From assembly GCA_964493665.1 (NCBI GenBank), contig CAZBOZ010000005.1:1-50706 (forward strand): DNA of 50,706 bases, given 5' to 3'. The stretch comes from DAOSVX01 sp964493665. GTDB lineage: Bacteria > Bacillota_I > Bacilli_A > RF39 > UBA660. Shown piece after piece: positions 40,039 through 48,900 of the stretch. How positions within the stretch are numbered: the first letter of the stretch is position 1; every line of letters begins with the position of its first letter. Below the pieces are notes generated by a model that was not told where the DNA came from, searched no databases, and was given only the letters and a program-made list of their open reading frames with translations. The translations under genes were made by a program, and so were the position numbers.

Positions 40039-42354
40039 ATGAAACGAAATGCTTTCACAATTATTGAGATTTTAGCTGTAATAGTTATTATGAGTATAAT
40101 AATGACAATTGCCGTACCAGCGGTATTAAAATCTACTGATCGATCAAAAGAGAGATTATATTGTTCGAAATTAGAAGTAGTAGAAAAATCAGCGGAAAGA
40201 TATGCTGATGATAATTTTTTAATAAACCTTTGTGAAATAGATGGCGAAGAATATGGATGCGAATCAATAACTATTCAAAATTTAATAAATGAAAACTATA
40301 TTGATGCTGATGGTTTAGATGGAGCTTTTATAGATCCTAGAGATCAATCATCAATAAACACCATGGAGATTTTAGTTTATTCTAAAAACAATCGTAGTTA
40401 TGCTTATATCAATGAACAAGCTTGCCCTACTTTAGTTACTAGTGTTTTATCACCGGATGAATTAAACAATATAAAACACACAGCTACATTTGTTTTAGAT
40501 GGAGGTACATGGAATGGTACTTCACCACAAACTTTAAAAGAAGGCCAAACGTTATTTGTTAATGACCCAGTAAAATCAAATTATTTATTTACAGGATGGA
40601 CAATTGTTGGTAATGATAGTGATATAAATGATCAAATTTTTACAATGGGAGTAGAGGATACAATATTAACCGCTAATTGGGAAATAGTTGGCTATTTATT
40701 AACAGTAGATGCTGCTGGCGGCACATGGAGTGGAACTTCGCCACAGATTCTACAACAAGGTGAAGAAATAACGGTAGCAAATCCTACAAAAAGTGGCACA
40801 GTATTTTTGGGATGGACAGTGTCTGGAACTGGTAGTAGTATAGATGATACAACATTTACAATGGGAACGGCTGATACAATTTTGACCGCCAATTGGCTAA
40901 CTTATACTTATACTGGAACTAGTACTTTTATAGATGATGGTAATGGCAATTGGAGAATTAAATTTTTAACCAATGGCACATTTACTCCTACTTCGACATG
41001 GGATATATATATTGAAGCATTTTTAGTCGGTGGAGGTGGCGGTGGCGGCACAGGTGCAGGCAGTTCAAACTTTGGCGGCTCAGGCGGTGGAGGGGGATAT
41101 GTTACACATGATGGAGTGTTTTTACTTACAAAAGATACACCTTATACAATAGCGATTGGAGCAGGTGGCGGCTCTCAAGCTGCTGGAGGATCGACGACTG
41201 CATTTGGTTATTCTGCTACTGGGGGAGCAGGTGGGATACTTGCTGGAGCAGGCGGTGCTGGCGGCTCAGGCGGTGGTAGTTATGGTGGATCTCAAACTGC
41301 TGGTGTAAATGGTGGTAGTGATGGATCAGATGGGACATATAGTAGTCCAAATATAGGTGGTATTGGACAGTCAAGGACAACTCGTGAATTTGGTTCAGCA
41401 ACAGGAGATTTATATGCAGGTGGCGGCGGCTCAGGAGCATTTGCTACAGGAGCTGGGCTAGGCGGTGCTGGCGGCGGTGGAAACGGAGCAAATAGAGCAG
41501 TAAGTGGCAATCCCGGAACTGCAAATACTGGTGGCGGCGGAGGTGGCGCTGGGGCACTTGGAGCAGCAGGTGGGTCAGGTGGGTCAGGCATAGTAGTAAT
41601 TAAAAAATCTAATTTCTCATATACGGTTGGAAACACAACAAAATATAGTTTTACATATTCCGGAATATTAAGTGTTGTAAATGAAAATACAGATACTTGG
41701 CAAGTAAAATTCCTAAAAAGCGGAACATTTATACCTTCTGAAAACATGACAATTGATGCCTTTCTTGTTGGAGGAGGAGGCGGCGGCGCTTCTGGTGCCG
41801 GGCAATCAAATTATGCTGGTAGTGGAGCTGGTGGTGGTTATACAACTAATGCCACAATTGCTTTAACAGCTAACAGTACATATTCTATAATAATAGGTAA
41901 TGGTGGAGCATCTGGAGTAGCAGGTCAAACAAGTTCGGCGTTTGGGTACACGGCAGCAGGTGGTGCTCAAGGAGTGAACGGCGGTGCTGGTGGAGCTGGA
42001 GGTTCCGGTGGTGGTGCAGCTAACTTTCAAGCAGTTGGAAAAAACGGTGGAAGTAATGGTGGCAATGGTGTAGCTAATGGAGCCAATGCTGGAGGAGTTG
42101 GTCAAGGAACAACGACAAGAGCATTTGCAAATGCGTTAGAAGATCTTTACGCTGGCGGCGGCGCTAGTGGTGCTTTTAGTACAGGAGCAGGAACAGGCGG
42201 CTCAGGCGGTGGCGGAGATGGAGCAAATAGAGCAGCATCAGGATATCGCGGAACCGCAAACACGGGCGGCGGCGGAGGTGGCGCAGGAGCACTTGGTGGC
42301 ACAGGTGGCGGCGGTGGCTCAGGAATTGTCGTAATTCGTAATCACCAAGAATAA
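40039..42354 (+). CDS. prepilin-like surface protein with InlB-type and duplicated glycine-rich domains
   Basis: 771 residues. The N-terminus MKRNAFTIIEILAVIVIMS is a prepilin-type signal: a five-residue basic leader, predicted cleavage after A5, F at +1 and E at +5, then one hydrophobic helix. A pilin-like head (to about 150) has several cysteines. Two copies of a repeat of about 72 residues follow (about 153-286, each with GGTW-GTSP, GEE/GQT, F-GWT and DTILTANW), similar to InlB/Listeria-Bacteroides repeats. Then come two large glycine-rich domains (about 289-516 and 530-770), each running from FLVGGGGGG to GGSGIVVI, like domains seen on phage tail fibres and gut-bacterial surface proteins. 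It is probably an exported adhesin. Its glycines are often GGC, unlike the neighbours. No operon partner is seen. Confidence 0.85.
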   Translation: MKRNAFTIIEILAVIVIMSIIMTIAVPAVLKSTDRSKERLYCSKLEVVEKSAERYADDNFLINLCEIDGEEYGCESITIQNLINENYIDADGLDGAFIDPRDQSSINTMEILVYSKNNRSYAYINEQACPTLVTSVLSPDELNNIKHTATFVLDGGTWNGTSPQTLKEGQTLFVNDPVKSNYLFTGWTIVGNDSDINDQIFTMGVEDTILTANWEIVGYLLTVDAAGGTWSGTSPQILQQGEEITVANPTKSGTVFLGWTVSGTGSSIDDTTFTMGTADTILTANWLTYTYTGTSTFIDDGNGNWRIKFLTNGTFTPTSTWDIYIEAFLVGGGGGGGTGAGSSNFGGSGGGGGYVTHDGVFLLTKDTPYTIAIGAGGGSQAAGGSTTAFGYSATGGAGGILAGAGGAGGSGGGSYGGSQTAGVNGGSDGSDGTYSSPNIGGIGQSRTTREFGSATGDLYAGGGGSGAFATGAGLGGAGGGGNGANRAVSGNPGTANTGGGGGGAGALGAAGGSGGSGIVVIKKSNFSYTVGNTTKYSFTYSGILSVVNENTDTWQVKFLKSGTFIPSENMTIDAFLVGGGGGGASGAGQSNYAGSGAGGGYTTNATIALTANSTYSIIIGNGGASGVAGQTSSAFGYTAAGGAQGVNGGAGGAGGSGGGAANFQAVGKNGGSNGGNGVANGANAGGVGQGTTTRAFANALEDLYAGGGASGAFSTGAGTGGSGGGGDGANRAASGYRGTANTGGGGGGAGALGGTGGGGGSGIVVIRNHQE
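40483..40906 (+). repeat. two tandem InlB-type repeat units
   Basis: Two imperfect units with a period of about 216 nt (72 codons). Each encodes GGTWNGTSP or GGTWSGTSP at its start and DTILTANW at its end. The DNA is less conserved than the protein, so the duplication is not recent. Confidence 0.8.
40904..42351 (+). repeat. two tandem glycine-rich domain copies
   Basis: Copy 1 spans about 40904-41610 and copy 2 about 41640-42351, with a period near 735 nt. Shared landmarks are FLVGGGGGG, the TAFGY/SAFGY strand, DLYAGGG, GANRA, TANTGGGGGGAGALG and GSGIVVI. The high-GC glycine codons make this part locally GC-rich. Confidence 0.85.
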
Positions 42355-42357
42355 AGT

Positions 42358-42386
42358 TTTACAAAATCATCATCATTTGCTACAAT
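42358..42386 (+). promoter_or_regulatory. sigma-A promoter for der, nested in the preceding terminator hairpin
   Basis: TTTACA (42358-42363), a 17-nt spacer ending in TGC, then TACAAT (42381-42386), an extended -10. A start near 42393 gives a leader of about 20 nt. Confidence 0.65.
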
Positions 42387-42411
42387 TGTAGCGACGGATG
42401 GTGATTTTTTT
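42363..42411 (+). terminator. long hairpin terminator whose right arm contains the der ribosome site
   Basis: AAATCATCATC (about 42364-42374) pairs with GATGGTGATTT (about 42398-42408), and inside it GCTACAATTGTAGC (42379-42392) is a perfect palindrome. A T-run ends directly at the der ATG (42412). GGTGAT in the right arm is also the der Shine-Dalgarno site. Confidence 0.7.
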
Positions 42412-43716
42412 ATGAATACAGTTTCTTTAATAGGTAAACCTAATGTAGGAAAAAGCACAATATTTAATATTTTAGTTGGTGAAAAAAAAGCCATTATTGA
42501 TGATGAACCAGGTATTACTAGAGATAGAATATATGGCAATGTTAATTATCTAGATAAAAGTTTTTTGTTAATAGATACTGGAGGTATTGAAGATATTAAT
42601 AGTTCTATTAATAAAAATATTAAAATGCAAGCCATGCTTGCCATTGATGAATCAGATATCATCCTTTTTGTTGTTGATGGTAAAAATGATTTATCAAAAG
42701 ATGATTATTTAATAAGAGATTTACTTAAAAAAAGTGGCAAAAAAGTCATAGTAGTAGTAAATAAATTAGATAATGAAAAAGAAGAATTAAATTTATTTAA
42801 TTATTATGAGTTGGGGTTTGATACTGTTCTTCCTTTTAGTGGTTCCCATAGAAAAGGCATAAAAGAGTTGCTAGATGAAATAACGAATGATTTTAGTGAA
42901 TCTATTGGTATAGTTAATGATGAAATATTAAAATTTTCAATTATTGGTAGACCTAATGTAGGAAAAAGTAGCTTAATAAATGCTTTATTAAATGAAGAAA
43001 GAGTTATAGTTAGTGATGAAGCATTTACTACCAGAGATGCTATCGATACTAAGTTTAGATATGAAAATAACGATTATATAGTAATTGATACAGCGGGAAT
43101 GCGTAAAAAAGGCAAAATATATGAAAAAATTGAAAAATATAGTCTTCTTAGAAGCTTAAGAGCCATTGAAAGAAGCGATGTTTGTGTAGTAGTAATAGAT
43201 GCCTCTGAAGGTATTATTGAACATGATAAACATATTATTTCTTACGCTATAGAAGCCGGCAAAGGAATAGTAATTGCTGTAAACAAATGGGATACTGTAA
43301 ATAATCCTGATCAAAAGATAAAAGAATGGAAAAAACAAATTGAAGTAGAATTTCAATTTGTCCCATATGCTAAAGTAGTATTTTTATCAGCCAAAACTAA
43401 AAAAAGATTACATACTTTGATGCCTGAAGTAATAAGTGCTTATGAAAACAATAGGAAAGAGATAAAGACGAGCTTATTAAATGATATTATTGGAGATGCT
43501 ACAGCATTACATGAAGCTCCAAGTTATAAAGGAAGAAGATTAAAAATTTATTTTGTTAGTCAAACTGGAATAAAACCACCTAAATTTACTTTTTCGGTTA
43601 ATAACAAAGGATTAGTTCATTTTAGTTATCAAAGATATTTAGAAAATAAATTAAGAGAAAGCTTTGATTTAACTGGTACTCCAATTATTATTCAGTTTAA
43701 GAACAAAAGGGAATAA
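42412..43716 (+). CDS. der: ribosome-associated GTPase Der (EngA)
   Basis: 434 residues, typical. Der has two GTPase domains and a KH-like C-terminal domain and acts in 50S assembly. Domain 1: GKPNVGKST, DDEPGITRDR, DTGGIED and NKLD. Domain 2 (from about 178): GRPNVGKSS, DEAFTTRDAID, DTAGMRKKG and NKWD. The C-terminal part (about 350-434) has YKGRRLKIYFVSQTG and the KH-like fold. All nucleotide-binding motifs are intact. The start is ATG 42412 with GGTGAT at a 7-nt spacing. The RNHCP gene follows 1 nt after the stop, so the two are co-translated. Confidence 0.98.
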   Translation: MNTVSLIGKPNVGKSTIFNILVGEKKAIIDDEPGITRDRIYGNVNYLDKSFLLIDTGGIEDINSSINKNIKMQAMLAIDESDIILFVVDGKNDLSKDDYLIRDLLKKSGKKVIVVVNKLDNEKEELNLFNYYELGFDTVLPFSGSHRKGIKELLDEITNDFSESIGIVNDEILKFSIIGRPNVGKSSLINALLNEERVIVSDEAFTTRDAIDTKFRYENNDYIVIDTAGMRKKGKIYEKIEKYSLLRSLRAIERSDVCVVVIDASEGIIEHDKHIISYAIEAGKGIVIAVNKWDTVNNPDQKIKEWKKQIEVEFQFVPYAKVVFLSAKTKKRLHTLMPEVISAYENNRKEIKTSLLNDIIGDATALHEAPSYKGRRLKIYFVSQTGIKPPKFTFSVNNKGLVHFSYQRYLENKLRESFDLTGTPIIIQFKNKRE

Positions 43717-43717
43717 T

Positions 43718-44026
43718 ATGAAAAGATTTAATATGATTGATGAAGGATTTATTTGTGAAAACTGTGGTGAAGAAATAAATCCTTTAAAATATACAGCTAG
43801 AGATCATTGTCCAAATTGTTTATATTCTAAGCATGTTGATATTAATCCGGGAGATAGGTTAGAAGAATGTCAAGGGTTATTAAGGCCTATTGGTATTGAA
43901 AAAGGCAAAAAAGAAGATTTCAGAATAATTTATGAGTGCACCAAATGTCATAAAATAAGAAAAAACATTATAGCTAAAGATGATAATCTAGATAAAATAA
44001 TCGAAATATCAGCTAATATTAGTTAA
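43718..44026 (+). CDS. RNHCP-domain zinc-binding protein
   Basis: 102 residues with the pattern TARDHCPNCLYSKHVDINPGDR, which is the RNHCP signature (here RDHCP) followed by the usual CLxSxHVDxxPGDR. CxxC pairs at C13-C16, C31-C34 and C74-C77, plus C51, can bind zinc. The family is small and has no known function. It lies one base after der with AAAGGGAATAAT as ribosome site, so a role linked to ribosome or RNA biology is a weak context guess. It ends at a terminator. Confidence 0.88.
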   Translation: MKRFNMIDEGFICENCGEEINPLKYTARDHCPNCLYSKHVDINPGDRLEECQGLLRPIGIEKGKKEDFRIIYECTKCHKIRKNIIAKDDNLDKIIEISANIS

Positions 44027-44050
44027 AAAACGAAAATTTTTCGTTTTTTT
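44025..44050 (+). terminator. intrinsic terminator after the RNHCP gene
   Basis: AAAAAACGAA / TTCGTTTTTT stem and a T-run; it begins in the stop codon. Confidence 0.82.
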
Positions 44051-44051
44051 C

Positions 44052-44080
44052 TTGCATTTAATCTTCAATAATGGTATCTT
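44052..44080 (+). promoter_or_regulatory. sigma-A promoter for hup
   Basis: TTGCAT (44052-44057), a 17-nt spacer ending in TGG, then TATCTT (44075-44080). This leaves a leader of about 50 nt. Confidence 0.65.
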
Positions 44081-44136
44081 TTAAATGTAAGGATAATATG
44101 CCTTATAATCACGATAATAGTGGGAGGGAAAAGAAA

Positions 44137-44409
44137 ATGACAAAAACTGCATTAGTTGAATTTATTGCTGCTAAAGCTGGTTTAACTAAAGCTGACGCAG
44201 GTCGTGCTTTAGAAGCTACTTTAGAAGGAGTAACTAATGGTCTTAAGAAGGAAGGAAAAGTAGCCTTAGTTGGTTTTGGTACATTCTCAGCTAGAAAAAG
44301 AGCAGCTCGTGAAGGAATCAATCCATTAACAAAGAAACCTATTAAAATTCCTGCAAAAGTTGTTGCTTCATTTAAAGCAGGCAGCAAACTAAAAGACAAA
44401 TTAAATTAA
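44137..44409 (+). CDS. hup: DNA-binding protein HU
   Basis: 90 residues, the standard size. HU is a dimeric nucleoid protein that bends DNA. Typical stretches are KTALVEFIAAKAGLTKADAG, EGKVALVGFGTFSARKRAAR and EGINPLTKKPIKIPAKVVAS, ending FKAGSKLKDKLN, with the beta-arm proline region present. I chose ATG 44137 because GGAGG (44123-44127) is 9 nt upstream; the longer in-frame reading from 44071 would add residues not found in HU. Single-gene unit. Confidence 0.97.
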   Translation: MTKTALVEFIAAKAGLTKADAGRALEATLEGVTNGLKKEGKVALVGFGTFSARKRAAREGINPLTKKPIKIPAKVVASFKAGSKLKDKLN

Positions 44410-44416
44410 TAGAAAT

Positions 44417-44445
44417 AAAAAAACGAGCCAATGGTTCGTTTTTTT
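44417..44445 (+). terminator. intrinsic terminator after hup
   Basis: AACGAGCC pairs with GGTTCGTT (one G-U) over an AAT loop, with A and T runs. The -10 of the next gene (TATAAT, 44448-44453) follows at once. Confidence 0.85.
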
Positions 44446-44476
44446 GTTATAATATGGGTAAGAATGGAATGATTAA

Positions 44477-45847
44477 ATGCAAATTATTAGAAATATAAAT
44501 CCTAATATATTTAGAGCTTATGATATAAGAGGAGAATATCCCACTTTTATTGATGAGGATGTAGCTTATACAATTGGATTGGGTTTTGGTAGCTATATAA
44601 AAGAGCGTGGCGAAAAAGAGTGCACTGTTGGATATGATAATCGTCTATCTAGTGTCCCTTTGTTTAACGCTTTAACAAGAGGGATCTTAGAAACTGGTAT
44701 AAATGTCATTGACATAGGTCTTGTAACAACCCCAATGAGTTATTTTTCCAGAAGTTATTTAAATATTCCAGCTTCTATAATGATAACTGCCAGTCATAAT
44801 CCTGGTAATGAAAATGGCTTTAAATTTGCCTTTGATAAATCGGGATGTGCTAATGGTGAAAAGATTATAGAATTTGCCAAATATATAAAAGAAGGAATAT
44901 TTAAAACTGGCCAAGGAGTAATGGAAAGTAAAAATATAAAAAATGCTTATATTGAAACTTTAACTAAAGATATAAAAATAGGCAAAAGGCTTAAAGTAGT
45001 ATTAGATTTAGGTAATGGAGTTGCTTCTACAATAGCAAAAGAGGCTTTTGATAAATTGAATATCGATGTAACATATTTATTTGCTGATTTAGATGGGACA
45101 TTTCCTAATCATCATCCTGATCCTAGTATTAAAAGTAATATGACTAGTTTAATTTCTAAAGTAAAAGAAGTAAATGCCGATTTAGGAATTGGCTTTGATG
45201 GAGACGGAGATAGACTAGGAGTAATTGATAATCTCGGTGAATTTTATCACATAGATTATTTAGGCGTTTTATATGCCAAAAATATATTAACTAATTGTGA
45301 TAATAAAAAAGTTCTTGGTGATATTAAATGCACCAGTGCTCTTAAAGAAACGGTTTTAAGCATGGGCGGCGAATATGTTGAAGGAAGAACTGGTGCTTCA
45401 TATATGATGCCAAGAGTAATTGAAGAGAATGCTGCTATAGGGATAGAATATTCTGGCCATGTTTATTTTAATGAAAGATTTATACCAATAACCAGTGCTA
45501 TTTATAGTGCTTTAAGATTAATAGAGATATTAAGCAATGAAAATAAAAATCTTAGTGAGTTATTAAAAGAAATTCCTAAGTACTATAAAACTGATGAAAT
45601 TAGAATAAGTACTACTGATGAACTAAAATTTAAAGTGGTAGAAGAAATTAGGCTATATGCTAAAAATCGAGATTTACAAATAAGTGAAATAGATGGCATT
45701 AAAGTTATTTACTCAGATGGTTGGGCTTTAGTTAGAGCATCTAATACTGGGCCAAATTTAACGGCTTTATTTGAGTTTAAAAGCTTAGAAAGACTAGAAA
45801 CAATCAAAGAAGAATACTTAAATTTGATTAATTTATATAATAAATAA
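44477..45847 (+). CDS. phosphomannomutase/phosphoglucomutase
   Basis: 456 residues, an alpha-D-phosphohexomutase of the PMM/PGM type that moves phosphate between C1 and C6 of mannose or glucose for polysaccharide or glycan precursors. The four-domain layout is visible: N-terminal FRAYDIRGEYP, the active phosphoserine loop TASHNPGNENG with S106, the metal loop DGDGDR with D241, D243 and D245, the sugar-specificity loop IEYSGHVYF (the GEMSGH type of PMM/PGM, here with Y), and the phosphate-binding RASNTGPNLT. The segment EYSGH is closer to PMM/PGM than to GlmM. The ribosome site is a weak GGAATGA. It is preceded by hup and followed by rpoB, each on its own promoter. Confidence 0.93.
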   Translation: MQIIRNINPNIFRAYDIRGEYPTFIDEDVAYTIGLGFGSYIKERGEKECTVGYDNRLSSVPLFNALTRGILETGINVIDIGLVTTPMSYFSRSYLNIPASIMITASHNPGNENGFKFAFDKSGCANGEKIIEFAKYIKEGIFKTGQGVMESKNIKNAYIETLTKDIKIGKRLKVVLDLGNGVASTIAKEAFDKLNIDVTYLFADLDGTFPNHHPDPSIKSNMTSLISKVKEVNADLGIGFDGDGDRLGVIDNLGEFYHIDYLGVLYAKNILTNCDNKKVLGDIKCTSALKETVLSMGGEYVEGRTGASYMMPRVIEENAAIGIEYSGHVYFNERFIPITSAIYSALRLIEILSNENKNLSELLKEIPKYYKTDEIRISTTDELKFKVVEEIRLYAKNRDLQISEIDGIKVIYSDGWALVRASNTGPNLTALFEFKSLERLETIKEEYLNLINLYNK

Positions 45848-45850
45848 TAG

Positions 45851-45876
45851 AAAATAGCGTTTTTTCGCTATTTTTT
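45851..45876 (+). terminator. intrinsic terminator before rpoB
   Basis: A perfect 9-bp stem, AAAATAGCG / CGCTATTTT, with a T-rich loop and a T-run. Confidence 0.9.
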
Positions 45877-45887
45877 AGTAAAAACAG

Positions 45888-45916
45888 TTGACAATCCTTG
45901 TTTTAATGCGTAAAAT
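45888..45916 (+). promoter_or_regulatory. strong sigma-A promoter for rpoBC
   Basis: A perfect TTGACA (45888-45893), a 17-nt spacer and TAAAAT (45911-45916). The leader of about 65 nt contains a direct repeat GTGACGT (45926-45932 and 45950-45956). The ribosome site is AGGGGTGA. Confidence 0.85.
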
Positions 45917-45988
45917 GTTATTTTGGTGACGTATTACTTTCTTATTTAAGTGACGTTTGAAAATTTTTTTAGTTATAGGGGTGAAACA

Positions 45989-48900
45989 GTGGCATACAGA
46001 GTTGAGAAATTTGGTGACCATAGAGAAAGAAGAACTTTCTCCAAAACACAGAACACCTTTGCTTTAGCAGACCTTTTAGAAATTCAAAAAAAATCATATG
46101 CATGGTTTTTAGAAAGCGGTATCAAAGAGATATTCGAAGAGTTATTCCCTGTAGAAAGCTTTACCGGAAATATATCACTTGAATTTGGTGATTATTCTTT
46201 TGATGAACCTAGATACTCTATTAAAGAAGCGAAAGAAAGAATGCTTTCTTTTTGTGCTCCTTTAAAAGTACAAGTAAGAGTGTTTATTCATGAAACTGGC
46301 GAAGTAAAAGAACAGGAAGTTTTCTTAGGAGATATGCCTTTAATGACTGATTATGGCACATTTGTCATAAATGGTGTTGAAAGAGTTATAACTTCACAAT
46401 TAGTTAGAAGTCCATCAATTTATTTTAAAAAAGAAATTGATAAAAATGGTAGACCTGTAATTACTGGTGAAGTGATTCCTAATAAAGGAACTTGGCTAGA
46501 ATATGAACTAGATGCTAGAGATGTTTTATATGTTCGTATTGACAGAACTCGTAAAGTAGCAATCACTACTTTACTTAGAGCTTTAGGATTGTCTAATGAT
46601 GAAGATATTATTGAAGTATTTGGTAATGATAAATATATTAATAATACTTTAGAAAAAGATTCTACTAAGAATACTGACGAAGCTTTAATTGAAATATATG
46701 AAAAATTAAGACCTGGAGAACCAGCTACTTTAGATAGTTCTAAAAATCAATTAATTACTAGATTTTTTGATAGATTTAGATATGATTTAGCTAAAGTAGG
46801 TCGTTATAAATTTAATAAAAAGTTAAATGTTTGTGATCGTTTATTAGGATGCACATTAGCTGAAGACTTAAAAGATGGTAAAAAAGTATTATTAGAAAAA
46901 GGCACTTTAATTACTAAAGATATTTTAGAATCTATTAAACCAGCTTTTGAAAAAGGCTTGAATGTTCATGAAGTAATGATAAATAAAGATTTGGATGAAT
47001 ATGATAAAATCCAAGAAGTTTTAATATACGATAAAGAAAATAAAAAAATTACTCATAAAGTAATTGGTAATGATCAAACAATTGATGTTAAAAGGTTAAC
47101 AATATCAGATGTATATGCTTCTATATCTTATTACTTAAATTTACTCTCAGGCATTGGTAATACTGATGAAATAGATCATTTGGGTAATAGACGTGTTCGT
47201 CAAGTAGGAGAATTAATTCAATCTCAATTTAGAACTGGTGTTTCGCGAATGGAAAGAGTAATTAGAGAAAGAATGACTACTCAAGAAATTGAAACTGTAA
47301 CTCCTAAATCATTAATAAATATTCGTCCTGTAACAGCTGCTATGAAAGAATTCTTCGGTAGTAGCCAATTATCAAAATTTATGGATCAAGTAAACCCAAT
47401 TGCTGAGTTAACTGATAAAAGAAGACTTTCTTCTTTAGGACCAGGTGGTTTATCAAGAGATAGAGCAGGATTTGATGTTCGTGATGTAAATGAATCTCAT
47501 TATGGTAGAATTTGTCCTATAGAAAGTCCAGAAGGCCAAAATATCGGTCTTATTACTTCTTTAGCTAGTTATGCTAAAATTAATGAATATGGTTTCATTA
47601 TGACTCCTTATAGAAAAGTTAAAGATGCAGTTGTAACTGATGAAGTAGTTTATTTAACAGCTGATGAAGAAAAAGATTACTACATATCTCAAGCTACTTT
47701 AAAATTAGGTAAGAAGAAAGAAATAGTAGAAGATGAAGTAATCGCTCGTCTAAATGGTGAAAATGTTATAGCTAAAAAGGATCAAGTTGATTTTGTAGAT
47801 GTTGCTCCAGGCCAAATTGTTTCGATTACGACAAGTTGTGTACCATTTTTGGAACACGATGATGCTAACCGTGCTTTGATGGGCGCGAATATGCAACGTC
47901 AAGCTGTACCACTTTTAAAAACTGAAGCTCCAATAGTAGGAACTGGAGTTGAATATATAGCTGCTCGCGATTCGGGCAGTACAGTAGTAGCTAAAGCCGA
48001 TGGGGAAGTAGTTTATGCTGACGCCAAAAAAATAGAAGTTAAAAATGCTAAAGGTAAAGATGTTTATTATTTAGCTAATTTTGAAAGAAGTAATGCTTTA
48101 ACTTGCTTTAATCACACTCCACTTGTTAAAGAGGGTGACAAAGTAACAAGAGGGATGGTTATTGCTGATGGGCCTTCAACTGAAAAAGGTGAACTTGCTT
48201 TAGGTAAAAATATGACCGTAGCTTTCATGACCTTTAATGGTTATAACTATGAAGATGCGGTTATCTTAAATGAAAGACTTGTTAAAGATGACGTTTATAC
48301 TTCAATTCACATAGATCATTATGATATAGAATGTCGTGATACTAAATTAGGACCAGAAGAAATTACTAGAGATATTCCTAATGTTGGTGAAGAAGCTCGT
48401 AAGAACTTAGATGCTGATGGTATTGTTAATATTGGTACTGAAGTTCATGAGGGAGACATTTTAGTTGGTAAAGTAACTCCTAAAGGAGTTCAAGAACTAA
48501 CTAGTGAAGAAAAGCTTTTACATGCTATATTTGGTGAAAAAACTCGTGAAGTAAGAGATACATCACTTCGTGTTGAACATGGAGCAGATGGTATTGTTCA
48601 TGATGTAAAAATATACACAAAAGAAAACAGCGATGAATTAAGTGCTGGCGTTTCAAAGGTAATAAGAGTTTATATAATTCAAAAACGTAAGATTCAAGTA
48701 GGAGATAAAATGGCTGGACGTCATGGTAACAAAGGTGTTATATCTTTAGTATTACCTTCAGAAGACATGCCTTATTTAGCAGATGGTACTCCAGTAGATA
48801 TTATGTTAAACCCAATGGGTGTACCAAGTCGTATGAATTTAGGACAAATACTTGAATTACATTTAGGTTGGGCAGCTAAAAAACTTGGTGTCCATATTGC

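Noticed and set aside
41292..41747. A long proline-rich reading frame on the minus strand
   Set aside because: It lies opposite the glycine-rich repeats; proline codons are the complement of GGN glycine codons. It has no ribosome site or start context, so it is a shadow.
41030..42351. The repetitive GGC/GGT-rich DNA as a CRISPR array or a satellite repeat
   Set aside because: The repetition has no fixed unit and spacer and it reads as one open protein frame with domain-level duplication.
44071..44136. A longer N-terminus of HU
   Set aside because: The extension holds the ribosome site GGGAGG and no HU-like sequence; the ATG at 44137 fits the family.
44109..44399. A 96-codon frame antisense to hup
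   Set aside because: It overlaps the whole HU gene, has no ribosome site and shows no recognisable motif.
45950..45988. Upstream ATG in frame with rpoB as the true start
   Set aside because: It would add 13 residues absent from RpoB proteins, and the ribosome site AGGGGTGA fits GTG 45989.
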